From assembly GCA_037783545.1 (NCBI GenBank), contig JBBELK010000109.1, positions 2,418,001-2,482,000 of the forward strand: DNA of 64,000 nucleotides. Direction: 5' to 3'. The stretch is from Henricia sp. BOLD:AAB3569 (taxonomy: Eukaryota; Echinodermata; Asteroidea; Spinulosida; Echinasteridae). Under the pieces are notes generated by a model. The model ran no database searches and was not told where the DNA came from. It worked only from the letters and a program-made list of their open reading frames with translations. The position numbers and the translations under genes were made by a program. Positions 1-12,273 of this stretch are shown one piece after another. The stretch's first letter is position 1. Each line of letters starts with the position of its first letter.

Positions 1-1088
1 TAAAATTCAAATTATTTCTGCACTTGAAGTGAAATATTGAACTAATGAATCAGACAATGTTGACGAACATTTCCTTGGACAATGTTGGACAGCAGTGGGA
101 CAAAATTTAAAAATCATGAAAATTTTTCTTTCTTAGTTTTGGGTTTTTACAACTAAACTAAAATTTTACATGGTTTTATAACAATGGAAATCCAGGCTGG
201 GGGCCTAAAATCAGACATGTCATAATTTTATTTCTCATTTTTATCATCAAACTTGTTCTAACATGCATTGTTTATTTTTCATTTAATATAAAATAAAGAG
301 GTTTATAGTGGTCGGATATGGAATTCAACCTAAAAATTCAAATTATTTCTGCACTTGAAGTCAAATATTGAACTAATGAATCAGACAATGTTGACAAACA
401 TTTCCATTTTTTTTTTAGTTAACCAAACTGTGCAAATTTCCTTCAAGGGCTTCTGTCCTATCTACAAAGTAGTATGCTGTTGTTCCCTGGAATTCGTAAA
501 AACAGCTTCATATCCACAAAATTAATGGGCCTTCTCAAAGCATTCTCCTCAGAGCACTGAAAAGGGTGAAATTTTAAACATTTAGTAAACTAATAAACAT
601 CAAATTTAAATTTGTTCCATTAAACGTTATTCCAGTATATTTTCAGAGGCTTAGGCAAGCAAGTTGCTCTAATTAATTTTCTGCAATTCTGCTTGCTGTA
701 AAAACAAAAACATGCACGAAGAATCAGAAAAAAAGTATTGTTTTAAATAGGCCGTAAAAGGTCGATCCTTGGGTCACAAAAATTTGCCTTATTTGTTGTT
801 GGCCTAAATGAAAATCAAATGGGTCATATTTGACTTTAGAAAATGTACAATTACTTTTGTAAAACCATGTGGCTTTGAGAGACTCCTTTCAACATTAAGC
901 TTACAAAAATTTAATAAGGGCATTTTGAAATTTTTTAAAATCTGCCCAACAATTTATAATACTACAAACATTGTGTACAAAGCATGTGATATAGTGAGTG
1001 AAATTACTAGTAGTAGTTTTTAAGAAAGTGGGTGGTTCTTCACTCAGATTAATTCACTCCTAAATTTCGGGGTTTTTTTCTATCATAA
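1..1088 (+). repeat. Copy of the 40-kb dispersed unit, cut by the window edge
   Basis: This stretch is a close direct copy of about 39952-40931. It shares the TCAGACAATGTTGACGAACA stretch, the repeated block around AATCCAGGCTGGGGGCC and the shared end near GAAAGTGGGTGGTTCTTC. About 120 bases around 860-975 are missing from the 40-kb copy but survive, inverted, near 38340-38460. No coding frame is convincing; the 71-residue frame at 808-1023 lies wholly inside the repeat. Confidence 0.85.
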
Positions 1089-3289
1089 ACTACTTAAACT
1101 TGCTTAATTCAGAGTATGCTAGGCTCACTTGTATTCTTAAAATCCTCATTAATCGTACTCTTCAATTTCCTCCTTGTTATTAAAACTTAGATCCCATGAT
1201 AACAGATTAAATTTCTTGTCATAAGTAAATTAAGCCTACTTATATAATTACTTAATTCGAAAGGTAACTCTAGGCCCAATTGCGTTTTATTCACGTAAAC
1301 CTAGATTGGCATTGGTAGTAAACATAAATACAGGCTTTTAAATACTCCCAGACTCGAACGAAAATAAGATTCCTAAATTCCTGAATTAAAGGTACTCGTC
1401 TGCAATTAATACATAACAAAATGTACACATAACCCATTCATCCTTTTTCCGGCAAGTTCTTTACTTTTCTTGAACTGTCTAACCCAAATTTATGGGGTGA
1501 CGTTGATTTGTGCTTTCGTTAGTATGCCGTGAAACAATTTGTTTACTTTTCGACTTCGGTTAAAAGGGCCTAAGACATGCTAAACAACTGTTTGCCTAAT
1601 CTTTGCTTCATATGATGGATTACTTGTTCAGCAAGACAAGCTATTGTTCGTTTGGATGTAAAATCAGTAAAAGGTAGCCTTTTGTTTTTTGAACTTTTTG
1701 TTTTTTGAAAGATTTCATTGCAATAAACCACAGACAGAGGGCGCTGTTTGGAGTGCATCACGTAAGGAAGACGGAAGGGAAAAGTTAAAACAAAACAAAC
1801 ATAAGATTTCAAGTTGGACTTGTGGCAAATTGCTGCGGTTTTCTCCCCCAGTTTCGTCATGGCTTACAATTAACAGGAAACATGTAGGACAAACTCGAAC
1901 AGTCGCGATTACAAAAATTCCAGGACGTTTGAGAAAAAGGTGGAATATTTTGTGCACAGTCGAATGTTATTTTCCTCTTGTGACAACGTGACCTTGGTCA
2001 TGAATATGCACATTTTCATTAGCATAAACTAAAGAAAAAACCCTTTGTTTTAACCCCAAAACAAGCTCCAAATAGGATTTTTTTATGAATGTAACTGAGT
2101 ATATTCGTTTGATAGCATAGATTTCAATGATAAATATCCCAAAAAAGGGCCCCTTTAAACACAACCGATACTCGTTTTGTTCCGTTGAACATAACCAATC
2201 TATTGTATAAGCTCTACTTGCATTCTTTTAGATTACCAGTGATCAACCCAACTGCTGGTAACATCATGGAGGAAGAAACAGTCTTCCTCCATGGTAACAT
2301 GCAGTTCACTGTACTGGCCAGAGCGCGCAGTAACGTGCATCTGCGCATGCTCGAGGCTACATATACTCATTCATTCAATAACCAAAAGCTCATTGCATGC
2401 TACAGGTTCCTGCGCAGTCTGGTAGCGTGCTCCTTTCTGTTGTCAGCTGACTAATTCGCGCAGGATTCTGAACACGTCATTCCCGCGTTACTTTATCTCG
2501 ATAGCGTCACCGACACAAATTGTGTTATGCTCTGAGTGCAAGTCGAAAAGCTTTAGCATGTCTTTGTCGTTGCTTTGTTCTAATTTCCGAAATTTGCAGT
2601 ACCAAACATTTATTCAATTATATTTGATGATTAGGCCTACGCTGTTCTGAAATCTTCAAGTGGAATTATTATTGCTTGAAATGGAATAATTTTCATAAAT
2701 GCTGTACTTGCGAGTATGAATTATAATTCTAATATATATACATGTACATGTACTTCGGCGAGCCTATCGGGCGTAGTTTACTGATTCTGTTCTTGTGTTC
2801 GGTCCTTCCTATAGATAATTCAAGTAGAATCAAGCTAAGAATAGTATGACGTTTTGGTTCAAATACATATCACATACATTGATGTAACTGTTAATTTCCG
2901 TTATAAGGTTTGTAACGTGAACGAGACCATTATTAACGGGTGAATTTTAAAAGCCTAAAGCGCTTGGTTTTTCAGAATAATGGCTGTAATATAATTGTTA
3001 TGCAAGATTCACATGAAAAGCTTAAAAGGCTGGTTAAGAAGTAACATATGTATATACTGGTATATATAAACTAGATAATAACTCGTCAAGAGTAACATGT
3101 TGTACAGTTATATGAAGAATTTGAATATTTGAGTTGAAACGAACCGGACAATGTCCAAAGGCCGCTTGGTCAGGTGGGACCAATATGTTGAATGTTTTTT
3201 TAGTTGCCTTTATGTTTGAATAGATGCATGCAGGTTTTTCTCTTTAGCTTAACCCTTTTGACAAAATTCCAAAAAACAAATGTTCAAAA
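1089..3289. other. No gene recognised; AT-rich DNA with small repeats
   Basis: Several 60-100-residue open frames occur on both strands, but they overlap each other, lack recognisable domains and have no convincing splice context. A perfect hairpin lies at 2265-2293. A diverged copy of the GGAC-NNN-GTCC block discussed under 3692-3827 begins near 3138. Confidence 0.6.
2265..2293. repeat. Perfect 12-bp hairpin with 5-nt loop
   Basis: CATGGAGGAAGA pairs with TCTTCCTCCATG around the loop AACAG. The left half of the same motif recurs near 31008-31031, inside the giant palindrome, in a degraded context. Confidence 0.9.
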
Positions 3290-3691
3290 AACCCCGGGAA
3301 CAGACCTAGGTAATGTGGCAATGATAAGGGGAGTGCGCCTCCTTTTGGTGTCCTAGGATGCACCCACGTTTCCTCCTAAAAAACAAAGACAAGATAAAAG
3401 GTTTTTCGTGGCCTCCGAGCGCCAGCAGTTTATGCTGCATGGACTGACGCCAAAAGCATTGCCATGTTCCTGGGCGAGTTCTCGATCCCAGAGATTTATC
3501 CGATTGTCGTATAGCACATGGAAATCTTTCATACGATTTTTGCTTTTTCGTGTTGTGTTTAGACATTCTTGATGTATTTCTTCCACACGATAGACCTCTT
3601 CACTTTGTAAACACAAATGTACTAAACAACAATGTACCGTACTAATCTTACTCTTAATTGTTAAAATGTAGCCCGTCTTTTTGAGTTTGAG

Positions 3692-3827
3692 AGCCGGACG
3701 ATGTCCGAAGAGCCTAAAGGGCTTGGTTCCAGATGGATACCAGGAAAATATTGTTTTGAGTTGAGTTGTTGAAAGCCGGACGATGTCCGAAGAGCCTAAA
3801 TGGCTTGGTTCCAGATGGATACCAGGA
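3692..3827 (+). repeat. Tandem pair of an 85-bp block with two small hairpins
   Basis: Two units each carry CGGAC-GAT-GTCCG followed by AGCC-TAAA(G/T)-GGCT and then TTGGTTCCAGATGGATACCA. Further copies occur near 3138 (+) and near 56265, 57185, 57530 and 59645 (- strand sense). The stems are kept while loops and flanks vary. Confidence 0.8.
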
Positions 3828-4029
3828 GAAGATGTGTTTTCGTTCTAATTAAACTCACAAGATGCTTTTTAATTTTCTCAACTTACCACAGGTGGAGGTA
3901 TTACTAATACCCTTTAATTTGATGATTATTCGTTGTAATGTACATTGTAGTTTTGTATAACATGTACAGTTGTAATAGGTGAAAGGTGCACGGCAATAGA
4001 GTTCACGACCACTATCCTATGCTGTAATC

Positions 4030-4035
4030 AATAAA
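4030..4035 (+). terminator. Candidate polyadenylation signal AATAAA
   Basis: AATAAA occurs in the 3' part of the 3290-4131 element. It is suggestive rather than decisive because the region is AT-rich. Confidence 0.3.
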
Positions 4036-4482
4036 ACATTTAAATCCATATGTTCCTTGTTATTCGATTCATTCATTAGAATCAAACTATTTTTCATTCG
4101 TATGAGCGAAGCGAAGGGGAATGAAAAGTTATTTTGTGTTGTAGTCAGCGCCGTCACACTACTCTTGACTTACCCGGGTAATTAATTAACCCGGGTAGTT
4201 GTCCACACCCGAGTAGAAACTAACCCGCAGAATCGGTTTCACACTACAAAATTAACTCCGAAAATCAGCCTACCCGCTTTTCATACCCAGATAATTTGTG
4301 ATTCGCATTCAGACTATACGAACGACGACCCGGAGAATATGCATCGCTAACCTTTCCGCTCCCAGGAACCATTGCGCCCATAACATCTCGAAATAGTGCC
4401 TAAAACATTTGATCTTATACTTCTGAATATTCGAAGTCAACAGAGAATTATAGGGGCTGTCCATGTACTTGTACGTACGCAC

Positions 4483-4595
4483 GGAGGGGGGAGGGGAGGG
4501 GCGGGGGAGGGGCGGGGGAGGGGCGGAAGGGAGGGGGCGAGGAGGGGCGGAGGGGAGGGGGAGGGGGAGGGGCGGGGGGCGGGTGTGGGGGGGGA
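4483..4595 (+). repeat. G-rich GGGGAGGGGCGG minisatellite
   Basis: The + strand is almost entirely runs of 4-6 G separated by A or C, and could form quadruplexes. It produces artificial Gly/Arg-rich open frames, including most of a 202-residue frame at 4463-5071, which should not be read as protein. Confidence 0.9.
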
Positions 4596-5387
4596 GATTT
4601 TCTAAGTGTCATAAATGGAAAACATCAAAAATGACCCTAATGTTGAGTAAAGCAAGGCATTTTATCACACTTGCTCAATACCAAAAAAAAGGAACGTTTC
4701 CCAAATTTCCAGTGGGGGCGACTGGGGGAGACGATTTTTCATGGGGGAGACGATTTTTCCCCCCACGCCCCCTCCCCCTTGGCTCCGCAGCTGTTTCTGA
4801 CCCAATTTCCTGCACCGGGTGGGGTCTGGAGACAGTGTTTTTTCTTGGCGTTCGTGAAACACGAACTAAAAACCACAGAACCCTATTGACTATGGCTATG
4901 CAATTTTGTTACGCGGTTTTTGGTCATGTTCTCATCATAAATGTGAAAGCAGGTCACAGTGTGATGTTTTTTGTGGTCGCAGCAGTAAAAATCATGATTT
5001 TGGACGATTTGTGTGATTTTGCACCAAAATTGCCGTTTCTTACTCCTGAACGGCACATGCACCGGGTTTGACACTTAAGAATACTGTTTTGGGATGTCCC
5101 AAGATATACTACAACTGAATATAAGCTTCAGAAATCTGAGGATTTTTGTTGCAATTGAATGGCCCTAGCCCAGGGACTAAAAGGACCGTGACGGCCCGGA
5201 AGCAGTGCTCATACTGTAGTCTAAATATTAGATGCGCTGTTCGACCGTAGAGAGAGAGGAAACATGTATGGTGCGCCCACCTGGCCCTGAAGGTACATAA
5301 CTTCAGGCCACCTAAGTGCTAATGTGTTCTATCTATATGTTTCTAAAACTGCCCGCATCTTTGTTGTATAAAAGTACTATAACCTTT

Positions 5388-5420
5388 CAGGGGCGGATCC
5401 AGGAATTTTTCCAGGGGGCG
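5388..5420 (+). mobile_element. End of an element of the GGGGCGGATCCAG family
   Basis: CAGGGGCGGATCCAGG followed by AATTTTTCC is the same terminal motif seen at both ends of the insert at 48588-48797. The other end could not be located here. A (TA)n run follows at 5443-5470. Confidence 0.45.
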
Positions 5421-6481
5421 GTTTCGGCCCGTCAGATTTTGTTATATATATATATATATACATATATATAAAGTATGCAATATATCACTTGTACATTGCT
5501 GAGTGATGCACTTACCTTATGATGGGGAAGACTTGTATATCGGGGAAAATAACCTCCTTGGATTTCTCTTGATGAACATACTTCTTTCTTTTTTTCTTTT
5601 TTTTTTAAGAGCAGGGGGTTTGTGCAAATTTTTAGCAGTCTGATCACACTCGGCGATGATCTTCGGTTTGTTAAAGGGACAGTGTCGTCAGCTTCACCGC
5701 ATTTTGAAATTCGGACCGAATTTGAGCCTTAGCGCATGCGCACTGCGACTTTGCTTGCGTATTAAACTTTACCCCAGTGTACGACTGTTGGGCTTATACG
5801 GACTCTATGAAAACCTGTTGTGCGTGCAAATGTTGCGCTGCTGATTATGACACGTGATACTAGAACAAGTCTATGTGGGCGGTGCGGATTATTTATTTCC
5901 GGATATATGCCAGACTAGACGCGCGCGCGCTACACATTGACAAAAGCTCTGCATACATATTTTTGTGTACTGCGCATGTAGCTTTTCACTACTGTACTAT
6001 AGTACATGTACAAAAGTGTGTACACTGATTATATATATATTTTTTCAAGCAAAAATGGTCGTTAGAATTTATTGTCCAATAGGCATGCTTTTTATATCAA
6101 CGTTTGGGGAATTTTATCAACTTTGTGAATCACGTCACCCCTTGCAAGGTTGCTGAACTTTTCCGTAAAAAAATACCTGGACAAACTAGTGCTTTGTGAA
6201 ATCGAATGAATGTGGTTTTTTAAAACCGAAATGGTCGTTATTTGCCGAGCAAATTTTGACTTCTATAGAAAGTTGAATATGTCTCTTTCTTATTCTGATC
6301 ACCCTAGGTTTGTACGATGTTGGGTTTTAAAACGTCTGTTTTAGTCTTCAAGAAGGCATGCGCATGCATATACGCGCAATGTTCCGACGATGTCCAAAAC
6401 GTTTTAATATGTAACGCCCCCTGATAAAATAAACTCTTCCCGATATAAAAGCTCCTTGTTCCGTAGTTCCGGTTGTGGCCC

Positions 6482-6572
6482 ATCAATTGTTTCCCCACCT
6501 CTTAGGACTGGTGGGGCAGCCCGGGGGAGGGGGGAGGGAGGGGGAGGGAGGGGGAGGGAGGAAACAATTGAT
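6482..6572. repeat. Hairpin with a G-run loop
   Basis: ATCAATTGTTTCC is inverted as GGAAACAATTGAT. The loop holds a run of GGGGGAGGGA units on the + strand, so it is a candidate quadruplex. Confidence 0.75.
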
Positions 6573-6801
6573 CGGCGCATAATACTCCTCTCATTGTTCA
6601 TGCATTGATTATTGCGCTCTCTAGATATAAGGCTCGAATTAGTTTGGTGACTTAATTTGGTCCCTTGAAGAGGGCTATATTAGTCGATTGTATTTTCAAA
6701 GTTTTCAACTTTTTCAACTTCAATAGCCTACTTTGCTGTTCTATATTACATGAGCGCAGTTGCTGCATGAGTACGATTAATAACTTTTCACCATCGGATC
6801 T

Positions 6802-7000
6802 GGGGCCAATTTCACGGCGCAGTTTAGCACAAAAATGTGGTTAGCACAGAATTTGTTTGCTTCATTTTGCAAAAATAGGATGGCAGCCAAAATCGTATTT
6901 GAGGTGTATTGACTGCCAGTATTCAGAATACCAGTCAATACACACCAAATATGTGCTAACCAAATATTTGTGCTATAAAACAGCGCCATGAAATTGGGCC
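6802..7000. mobile_element. MITE of about 200 bp with long inverted ends
   Basis: GGCCAATTTCACGGCGC and TTTAGCACAAA at the left are inverted at the right as TTTGTGCTATAAAACAGCGC and GAAATTGGGCC. The ends pair over about 45 bases with mismatches. There is no coding content. Confidence 0.75.
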
Positions 7001-7626
7001 ATGAGCACGTGGGTAGTCGCCATATGTAAACAAACTTGAGACATTGAGGTATTTGCGTGAGGCTGCTTCCAAGTCATGTCCAAGGAACCACCCCACCCCT
7101 CCACCAAAATAATCACGACAAAATGAAATGAAAGCGAAGAAGAAACAGATTTGCATTGAGTAGTTTGTGGATTGTGTTATGCAAAGCCGTTATAAATTAT
7201 GCACCTCCCCAACCAGGACCCTGCCGTCACACTGGAAAATCGTGGTTCACGTCGCTTTCTGTGACCATTTTATGTGATATTTGAATCGATACTGATTTCG
7301 AAAAAAAAAATTAACAATGTTTTACGCCACTTTATCTGACTTTTCAACATGTAGGCCTACATAGTACAAAAAGTCATGTACACGTCCGTACGTACGTATT
7401 ATATGTATTTACATGTGTACGTCTAGTCTACGTACATGAACATTCCTGCAGGCCTAGCCTGCGAGACAAAAGGCGCGCGCGCGGTGTTCATGACTTGTGC
7501 GGTCGGCCAGGTCAAAAGTTCATCAGTTGCTGCTAAAAATAGGAATGGAGAATTGAGAATCAGCAAGAGGGCTCACTTCAAAAACTTCATCCTTGTACTG
7601 ACGACACTGTCCGGGGTTTTACTTAA

Positions 7627-8406
7627 CAGATAAGTTTACTTTGCATCGTAACAATCATCAAGTGTTGTCGTAATTGACGATTGTCGCTTTTAAACAACTT
7701 TTTGATCAAAGTGACTGGATTGTACATGATAAGACATGTGAGGTATAGCTGAATAAACCAGGCCACAGCTGCAAGCCGTGATCTTCCCAATAATTATATT
7801 GGTGTGATCGTTTATTGTGTTAAAAGGATAAAAGAGAATTACTATCTCATTGAAAGTGTGAGATATGCATGGCATTTGATATGCAAAGTTGAGGTGAAAT
7901 GAGGCGAGGCACAGGGTGTGGGTATATAAGGGCGTGGAATGCTTTTGGTGGCATTCGCAGTCGCCACGCCACACAAGATCGCTTTAGTAATTTTTAAGTT
8001 TTACATAAATGTATTACTCGTTCAAACAGCAGAGACCCTGGAGTTCCATTCGTTCAATGTCCATAGCTCGACCGCCTTCGGGGGTCAGATGGGAATTTCC
8101 CAGAGTTTTTGCCACAAGAAATAGGTTTTATCTCTGGTTTTTCGCCTGTCTCAGGGTCGTAAATTGTTAAGTTTAATAATTATTAAGCCAGGTTGGCTAG
8201 TTATTTTTTACGACAAAACACAACACAAGAGAAGTGTTATTACAAGTGTAGTGTACTGTAAAACAGTAAAACAGTATTATAATTTATATACAAATTGTGT
8301 TTTATTTGTGGTTTTTTGCTGGGGTTGTCGGGGCTTGAAATGAGATTCTAAGTTTCCAATGACTGATACTTCTAAAGTGACAATCTTGGAAATAGCCAGA
8401 ACTCTT
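7627..8406. other. No gene recognised
   Basis: AT-rich DNA. A TATATAAG at about 7922-7929 looks like a TATA box, but the only downstream frame (7939-8124) begins within 20 bases of it and has no recognisable domain, so no gene is called. Confidence 0.5.
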
Positions 8407-8500
8407 ACACTATGAGCAACTAACAATGGAAATTTGGCACACACCATTGTTAATAACAATGGTTTGTGCTAAATGTCCATTGTTAGTTGCTCATAGTGTT
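8407..8500. repeat. Palindromic MITE-like hairpin
   Basis: ACACTATGAGCAACTAACAA and the following TGGA at the left are perfectly inverted at 8477-8500. The inner part is also largely self-complementary, with its centre near 8453. Confidence 0.85.
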
Positions 8501-8550
8501 ACTCTCACTATTAGAGAAAAAGAAGAAACCGAGAAATTTCGAAAAATCCC

Positions 8551-8625
8551 GAACCAACACTGAGATTCGAACCAGGGACCTCATGATTGCAAATCGAGCT
8601 CTCTTCTGACCAGACCACGAAGCTG
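8551..8625 (-). repeat. tRNA-like (Cys anticodon) SINE head or tRNA pseudogene
   Basis: On the - strand the order is a TGGTCTGGTCAGAAGAG A-box-like stretch, the loop TTTGCAA with anticodon GCA, and the B-box GGTTCGAATCT. The anticodon stem needs a 2-base bulge to pair, so this is not a functional tRNA. Its 5' part is duplicated, inverted, at 10750-10770. Confidence 0.55.
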
Positions 8626-8769
8626 GTTGCAAACCGACCGCATTCAAAACCCTAAATTCCTTAACCAACCCTAAACCCTATTAAACCCTAACATATTATA
8701 TAGTCTCCTCTCAAGACGCTAAAAAGGTACAAAACCCCTCATTTTCCCCTCGCAGTGGTGTAAAAAAAA
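8611..8769. repeat. Inverted repeat arm (partner 10602-10770) with TTAGGG-like tracts
   Basis: This arm is the reverse complement of 10602-10770 over about 160 bases. Both contain degenerate CCCTAA/TTAGGG runs. The poly-G and poly-C ORFs just right of it (8711-9141) are artefacts of homopolymer tracts at 8780-8870 and 9095-9120. Confidence 0.85.
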
Positions 8770-9274
8770 TTACGCTGCCGGGGGAGGGGGGGGGGGGGGG
8801 ATTTGCCCTTCCCCCACCGAATTTATTTACCTCCAATTTGGGGGGAGGGGTAGAATGGGGGGGGGGGGGGGGCGGGGTGCTGGTTGCTCTTCCCCCACCG
8901 AAATTATTTACCTCCAATTTGGCGTATGCCTATATTTGAATCAGACCATCGTTTTTTCACAACAGTTTGAAATCTGTGACTTGCAGGTATCGTAAAAAGG
9001 GCAATTAGGCGATACTGCATGTGCATCACAACAATGATAATAACAAAAACACTGATCATATATCTGGAAAAAAATCAAACTGCCCATTGCCACCCTCCCC
9101 CCCCCCCCCCCCCCCCCCCTTAAAAATGGCGCCCAGGGCATGTGCCCTGCCTGCCCTACCCTAGATACACCGCTGGTTGTAGTACAAAAGTTTACTTCTC
9201 GTGGCGAATCAGACTGCGCGCTCCACTCGGGGAACGGCTATTGTAACGATATTCTTTGATTTGTCATTTTACCA

Positions 9275-9426
9275 TATAGACCCTTTGCACCGGCGGCCAT
9301 GACAGGGGGTTGGTTTTCATGCTTAAATATGTGACAATATATAGATCCACAAAGTTGTTACTCATGCATGACGCCCGGTGACAATGTTACTGCCCCTGTC
9401 ATGGCCGCCCGTGAAAAGGCTCTATA
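9275..9426. mobile_element. MITE, 150 bp, CCGGCGGCCATGACAG family
   Basis: TATAGACCCTTTGCACCGG and GGCCATGACAG at the left are inverted at the right as CTGTCATGGCC and GAAAAGGCTCTATA. A second copy lies in intron 2 of the EF-hand gene at 48509-48857. Confidence 0.85.
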
Positions 9427-9806
9427 CCGCTTGAGTAAGCTTTGAAAGCCAATAGGTTATAAAAGAACACCTTACATTCTACAGATTCAATAAATAAAAT
9501 GTGGTGTGAACTAGTCTCTAACAACTAAAACAAAATTGACCTTTATATTCCTGATTCAAGATACCTTTTACGAATTTGGTCCAAATGCCCGGCTTCGTCT
9601 CCGGTTCAGGCCTGGTGCCCCTCAGAAATATATAAAACCGCCATAACATGATTTTTCGGGAAAATGTCCGTATAACCAGACATTTTTATACCATATCATT
9701 TGTCTTATTTTTCTAATTACCATTCTGAAAATTCGCGTTCTCAATCCGTGAATTTTCAAAAACCAATGTTTTGTAATATGAAACCATAAAGCAGTGCAGT
9801 AATAAA

Positions 9807-10281
9807 CCTTATCGACGTTCTCAATGCATTATGGGATTGGATGACAAAATTGCCCGGCCAAATGTGCATAAACCTATGTGGCGGACGCCAACTCGGAAAC
9901 GTTTTTACTAATTTTCACGAAAACCAAAAAGAGTTCAAGAATCAACCTCCCACCACTTTATCTTTGACACATATCAAACATACTGACAAACATGTCCCGA
10001 AACAGAAATGTTGCAAATGCGAGAAATCATCGGGGATTCCCTTCTATAGTGGTAAAGTCCGAGTACCGCGCTCGCAGCTCGGTATGCGCAATGCATGCAA
10101 CACGCACCGTATCGGCACTCCGCTGGTTGGATTGAGTGTGCTTCACTGCGAGTCCGTGTACACGGACTCCCCCGCCAATATAAATTTTTAAAAATCTTTT
10201 TTAAAAATGCATATCGTCAGAAATGAATGTGTTGTGAAACTGAACAGTTTTACCAGGGGAGTCCTAGTCTAGGCCCTAGAC
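9807..10281. repeat. Left arm of a large inverted repeat (partner 12262-12654)
   Basis: About 370 bases are inverted at 12285-12654, from CCTTATCGACGTTCTCAATG through the GAGTCCGTGTACACGGACTC palindrome. The left arm carries about 85 extra bases (10170-10255) absent from the right arm. The 116-residue frame at 9841-10191 lies inside it and is not kept open in the right arm, so it is not called a gene. Confidence 0.9.
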
Positions 10282-10601
10282 GGTCATTATGTGTTGGATA
10301 CCCGACTGCCGCAAGAGGGCGTAATCACGCGATAGACTCGTTCGTAGTCCTATCACCATATCGTTTTGTCAAAATGACCGTCTAGGGAAATCCGTAAATT
10401 TTTCCCCCGAAAAAGGGGAAATTAGTGCGCATGCGTTAGTTTTGTATGCAGATACGGGTAGATTTTTCTTAACGCATCCGCACTTAAGAGCAAATAGCCT
10501 GGTACATGCACCGTACGTGTACGTTCGGCGCTTATATCGTGTGATTTGAAAGTTTCTTGTTGTTTTGTACGCGCCGTGGTTGATTTGACCGGTACGCGTA
10601 T

Positions 10602-10770
10602 TTTTTTTTTACACCACTGCGAGGGGAAAATGAGAGGTTTTGTACCTTTTTAGCGTCTTGAGAGGAGACTATATAATAGGTTAGGGTTCAGGGTTAGGGT
10701 TTAGGGTTGGTTATTTTAAAGGAATTTAGGGTTTTGAATGCGGTCGGTTTGCAACCAGCTTCGTGGTCTG
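10602..10770. repeat. Inverted repeat arm (partner 8611-8769)
   Basis: Reverse complement of 8611-8769, ending inside the tRNA-like head at CTTCGTGGTCTG. It interlocks with the 9.8/12.6-kb inverted repeat rather than nesting inside it. Confidence 0.85.
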
Positions 10771-11544
10771 TTGATTTCGCCGGGTGGCTCGCGCGGTTGC
10801 AAGGGTAGGCCGGCCGATACACAGTGAGAGCCCAACGAAAAAAAAAATACCATAGTTTGGCAGTTGAGACTCCGTACACTAAGTCAATGGCCTGGGTAGC
10901 GACTTGGAATAAAAATTAAACATTTATATTTTGAGTTAAAACCATTTTCACACAACAGACAAGTTGCAACAGCTATCAAAAATACTTTTGTTGCAAAAAT
11001 TCATCAAGCAGTTCCTGTTTTTAAATTGTGCCAAATTTACGTGCGGAATCGTAAATAAAAATGAATAGACAGCAACTTTAAAAATTGTGATGTGATTTTG
11101 GTGATATTTTGGGGCGGAAAATCTCACCACTGCACAGGTGGATTTGCGTGATATTTGGCACAAATACAAAAAAACCAGCCCCAATAGGCCTGTATCAAAA
11201 ATAAATCAGCCTGGCAGATTAAATGACAGAAACTAAAGTGCAATTTCACGCAGCAGTCTATCAAGCTTGCAAACTTCGGTTACGGATTTGACCAAGTTGA
11301 AGTAATAGTGTCGCGACTGCACTACTGATGATGTCACGGATTTCCAAGTCCCTAGCATAGGCCTAAGGATTCTTATGACAGTGCTATTGCTGGTTTTAAG
11401 TTGACATTTTGAAAACCCACTGGGAGGGAATGAAATGTGTATCTGTCAAATATTCCAGATTATTTCCGAAGATGTTGTTGTTGTATATTTTATGGCATCT
11501 TCGGCAACTAAGGCCCTTTATGCCATCAACTATACGTTTTTTTT
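10771..11544. other. No gene recognised
   Basis: Spacer DNA between inverted repeat arms; AT-rich, with only short frames. Confidence 0.5.
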
Positions 11545-11755
11545 AGCTTTAACTATACTATATCAACTTGAGATGACGAAGAAGGAGTTGCAGTTTTAGA
11601 AGTGGGAGGAAAACCCCCAGAGAAATGCCCCAGGGGAAAACCCACGCGGTCAAGTAGGGACTGCAAACCCAATCCACATACACGCCCCGGATTCGAACCC
11701 GGGACCCCAGAGGTGAAAGGCGAGGAAAGAACCCGTACGCCAACAAGATTTCTGA
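11545..11755 (-). mobile_element. tRNA-derived SINE
   Basis: Reading the - strand from about 11755, a tRNA-like head has the loop CTTTCACC and a perfect B-box GGTTCGAATCC. It is followed by a non-tRNA body with CTCTGGGGGTTTTCCTCCC and a 3' part running to about 11545. The T-stem has mismatches, so it is a retroposed SINE rather than a working tRNA. Confidence 0.65.
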
Positions 11756-12191
11756 GCCATAGAGATTTAGGCCAATAAACTGTTCAACACACGATCAAGC
11801 TACGGCAACAAGCAGTGTTTTAATTTCACCCGGTTTTTTTTTATTCCAAAAAAATGTACAGCTTGAAAGATTATTTTCCCGAACCGGCGGGTTTTAAACT
11901 GGCAAATAGGTTCAACTGTGGCCTCGATTATCTGTGGAACAGGACCTATCATTTGCAATGTCCTATACAATTGTATTTCCAACAAAATCTCCAAATTGCC
12001 GTGTCGAAATCGTAAGGTTTGCCGAGGGCATTAAGATTTTCCCAGCCCGCGGCTTCCCCGTGCAGTCATGCCACGATGTGAGGACACAGGGGACTAGACA
12101 TCGTGCATACATGCATAGTAATCAGGCGACAGTGCGCTCTGCATAACATTATGCATAACAGTGCGCGCGCACGGCGCTGTCACTACGAGAT

Positions 12192-12273
12192 TCCCTAGAC
12201 GTTGTTATTGACTGTCTCGCGGCGATCGGTTTTCGGGACGGACGTTCAAAACGAAACAATAACAACGTCTAGG
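12192..12273. repeat. 18-bp perfect hairpin
   Basis: CCCTAGACGTTGTTATTG is inverted as CAATAACAACGTCTAGGG around a loop of about 46 bases. It forms the inner border of the right arm of the 9.8/12.6-kb inverted repeat. Confidence 0.85.

Larger units (their letters stand above)
3290..4131 (+). mobile_element. Terminal part of an element shared (inverted) with 55944-56695
   Basis: The 3290-3570 stretch is the reverse complement, with small differences, of about 56395-56695. The 3690-3830 blocks match 56246-56290 inverted. The outer end at 4091-4131 (GTATGAGCGAAGCGAAGG then GAATGAAAA) matches the reverse complement of the block at 55941-55975 and its twin at 60429-60463. An AATAAA signal at 4030-4035 sits about 60 bases inside that end. 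This suggests the 3' end of a transcribed element, reading + here and - at 56 kb. Two overlapping - strand frames of 86 and 87 residues at 3306-3616 have no recognisable domain. Confidence 0.7.
5671..7626. mobile_element. Possible 1.95-kb TTAA-flanked element with 15-bp inverted ends
   Basis: GGACAGTGTCGTCAG at 5677-5691 is perfectly inverted at 7598-7612. TTAA lies just outside on both sides (5671-5674, 7623-7626), although the right side has a 10-base insertion before TTAA. The interior holds an NRF1-like GCGCATGCGC near 5730, a G-run hairpin at 6482-6572 and a MITE at 6802-7000. No transposase was recognised, so this would be a non-autonomous element, or two unrelated ends. Confidence 0.45.

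Noticed and set aside
4463..5071. 202-residue + strand open frame
   Set aside because: Its first third is a G-rich minisatellite and the rest has no recognisable domain; an opposite-strand frame overlaps it.
7939..8124. 61-residue frame downstream of a TATATAAG box
   Set aside because: The start codon is too close to the TATA box and the peptide has no recognisable features.
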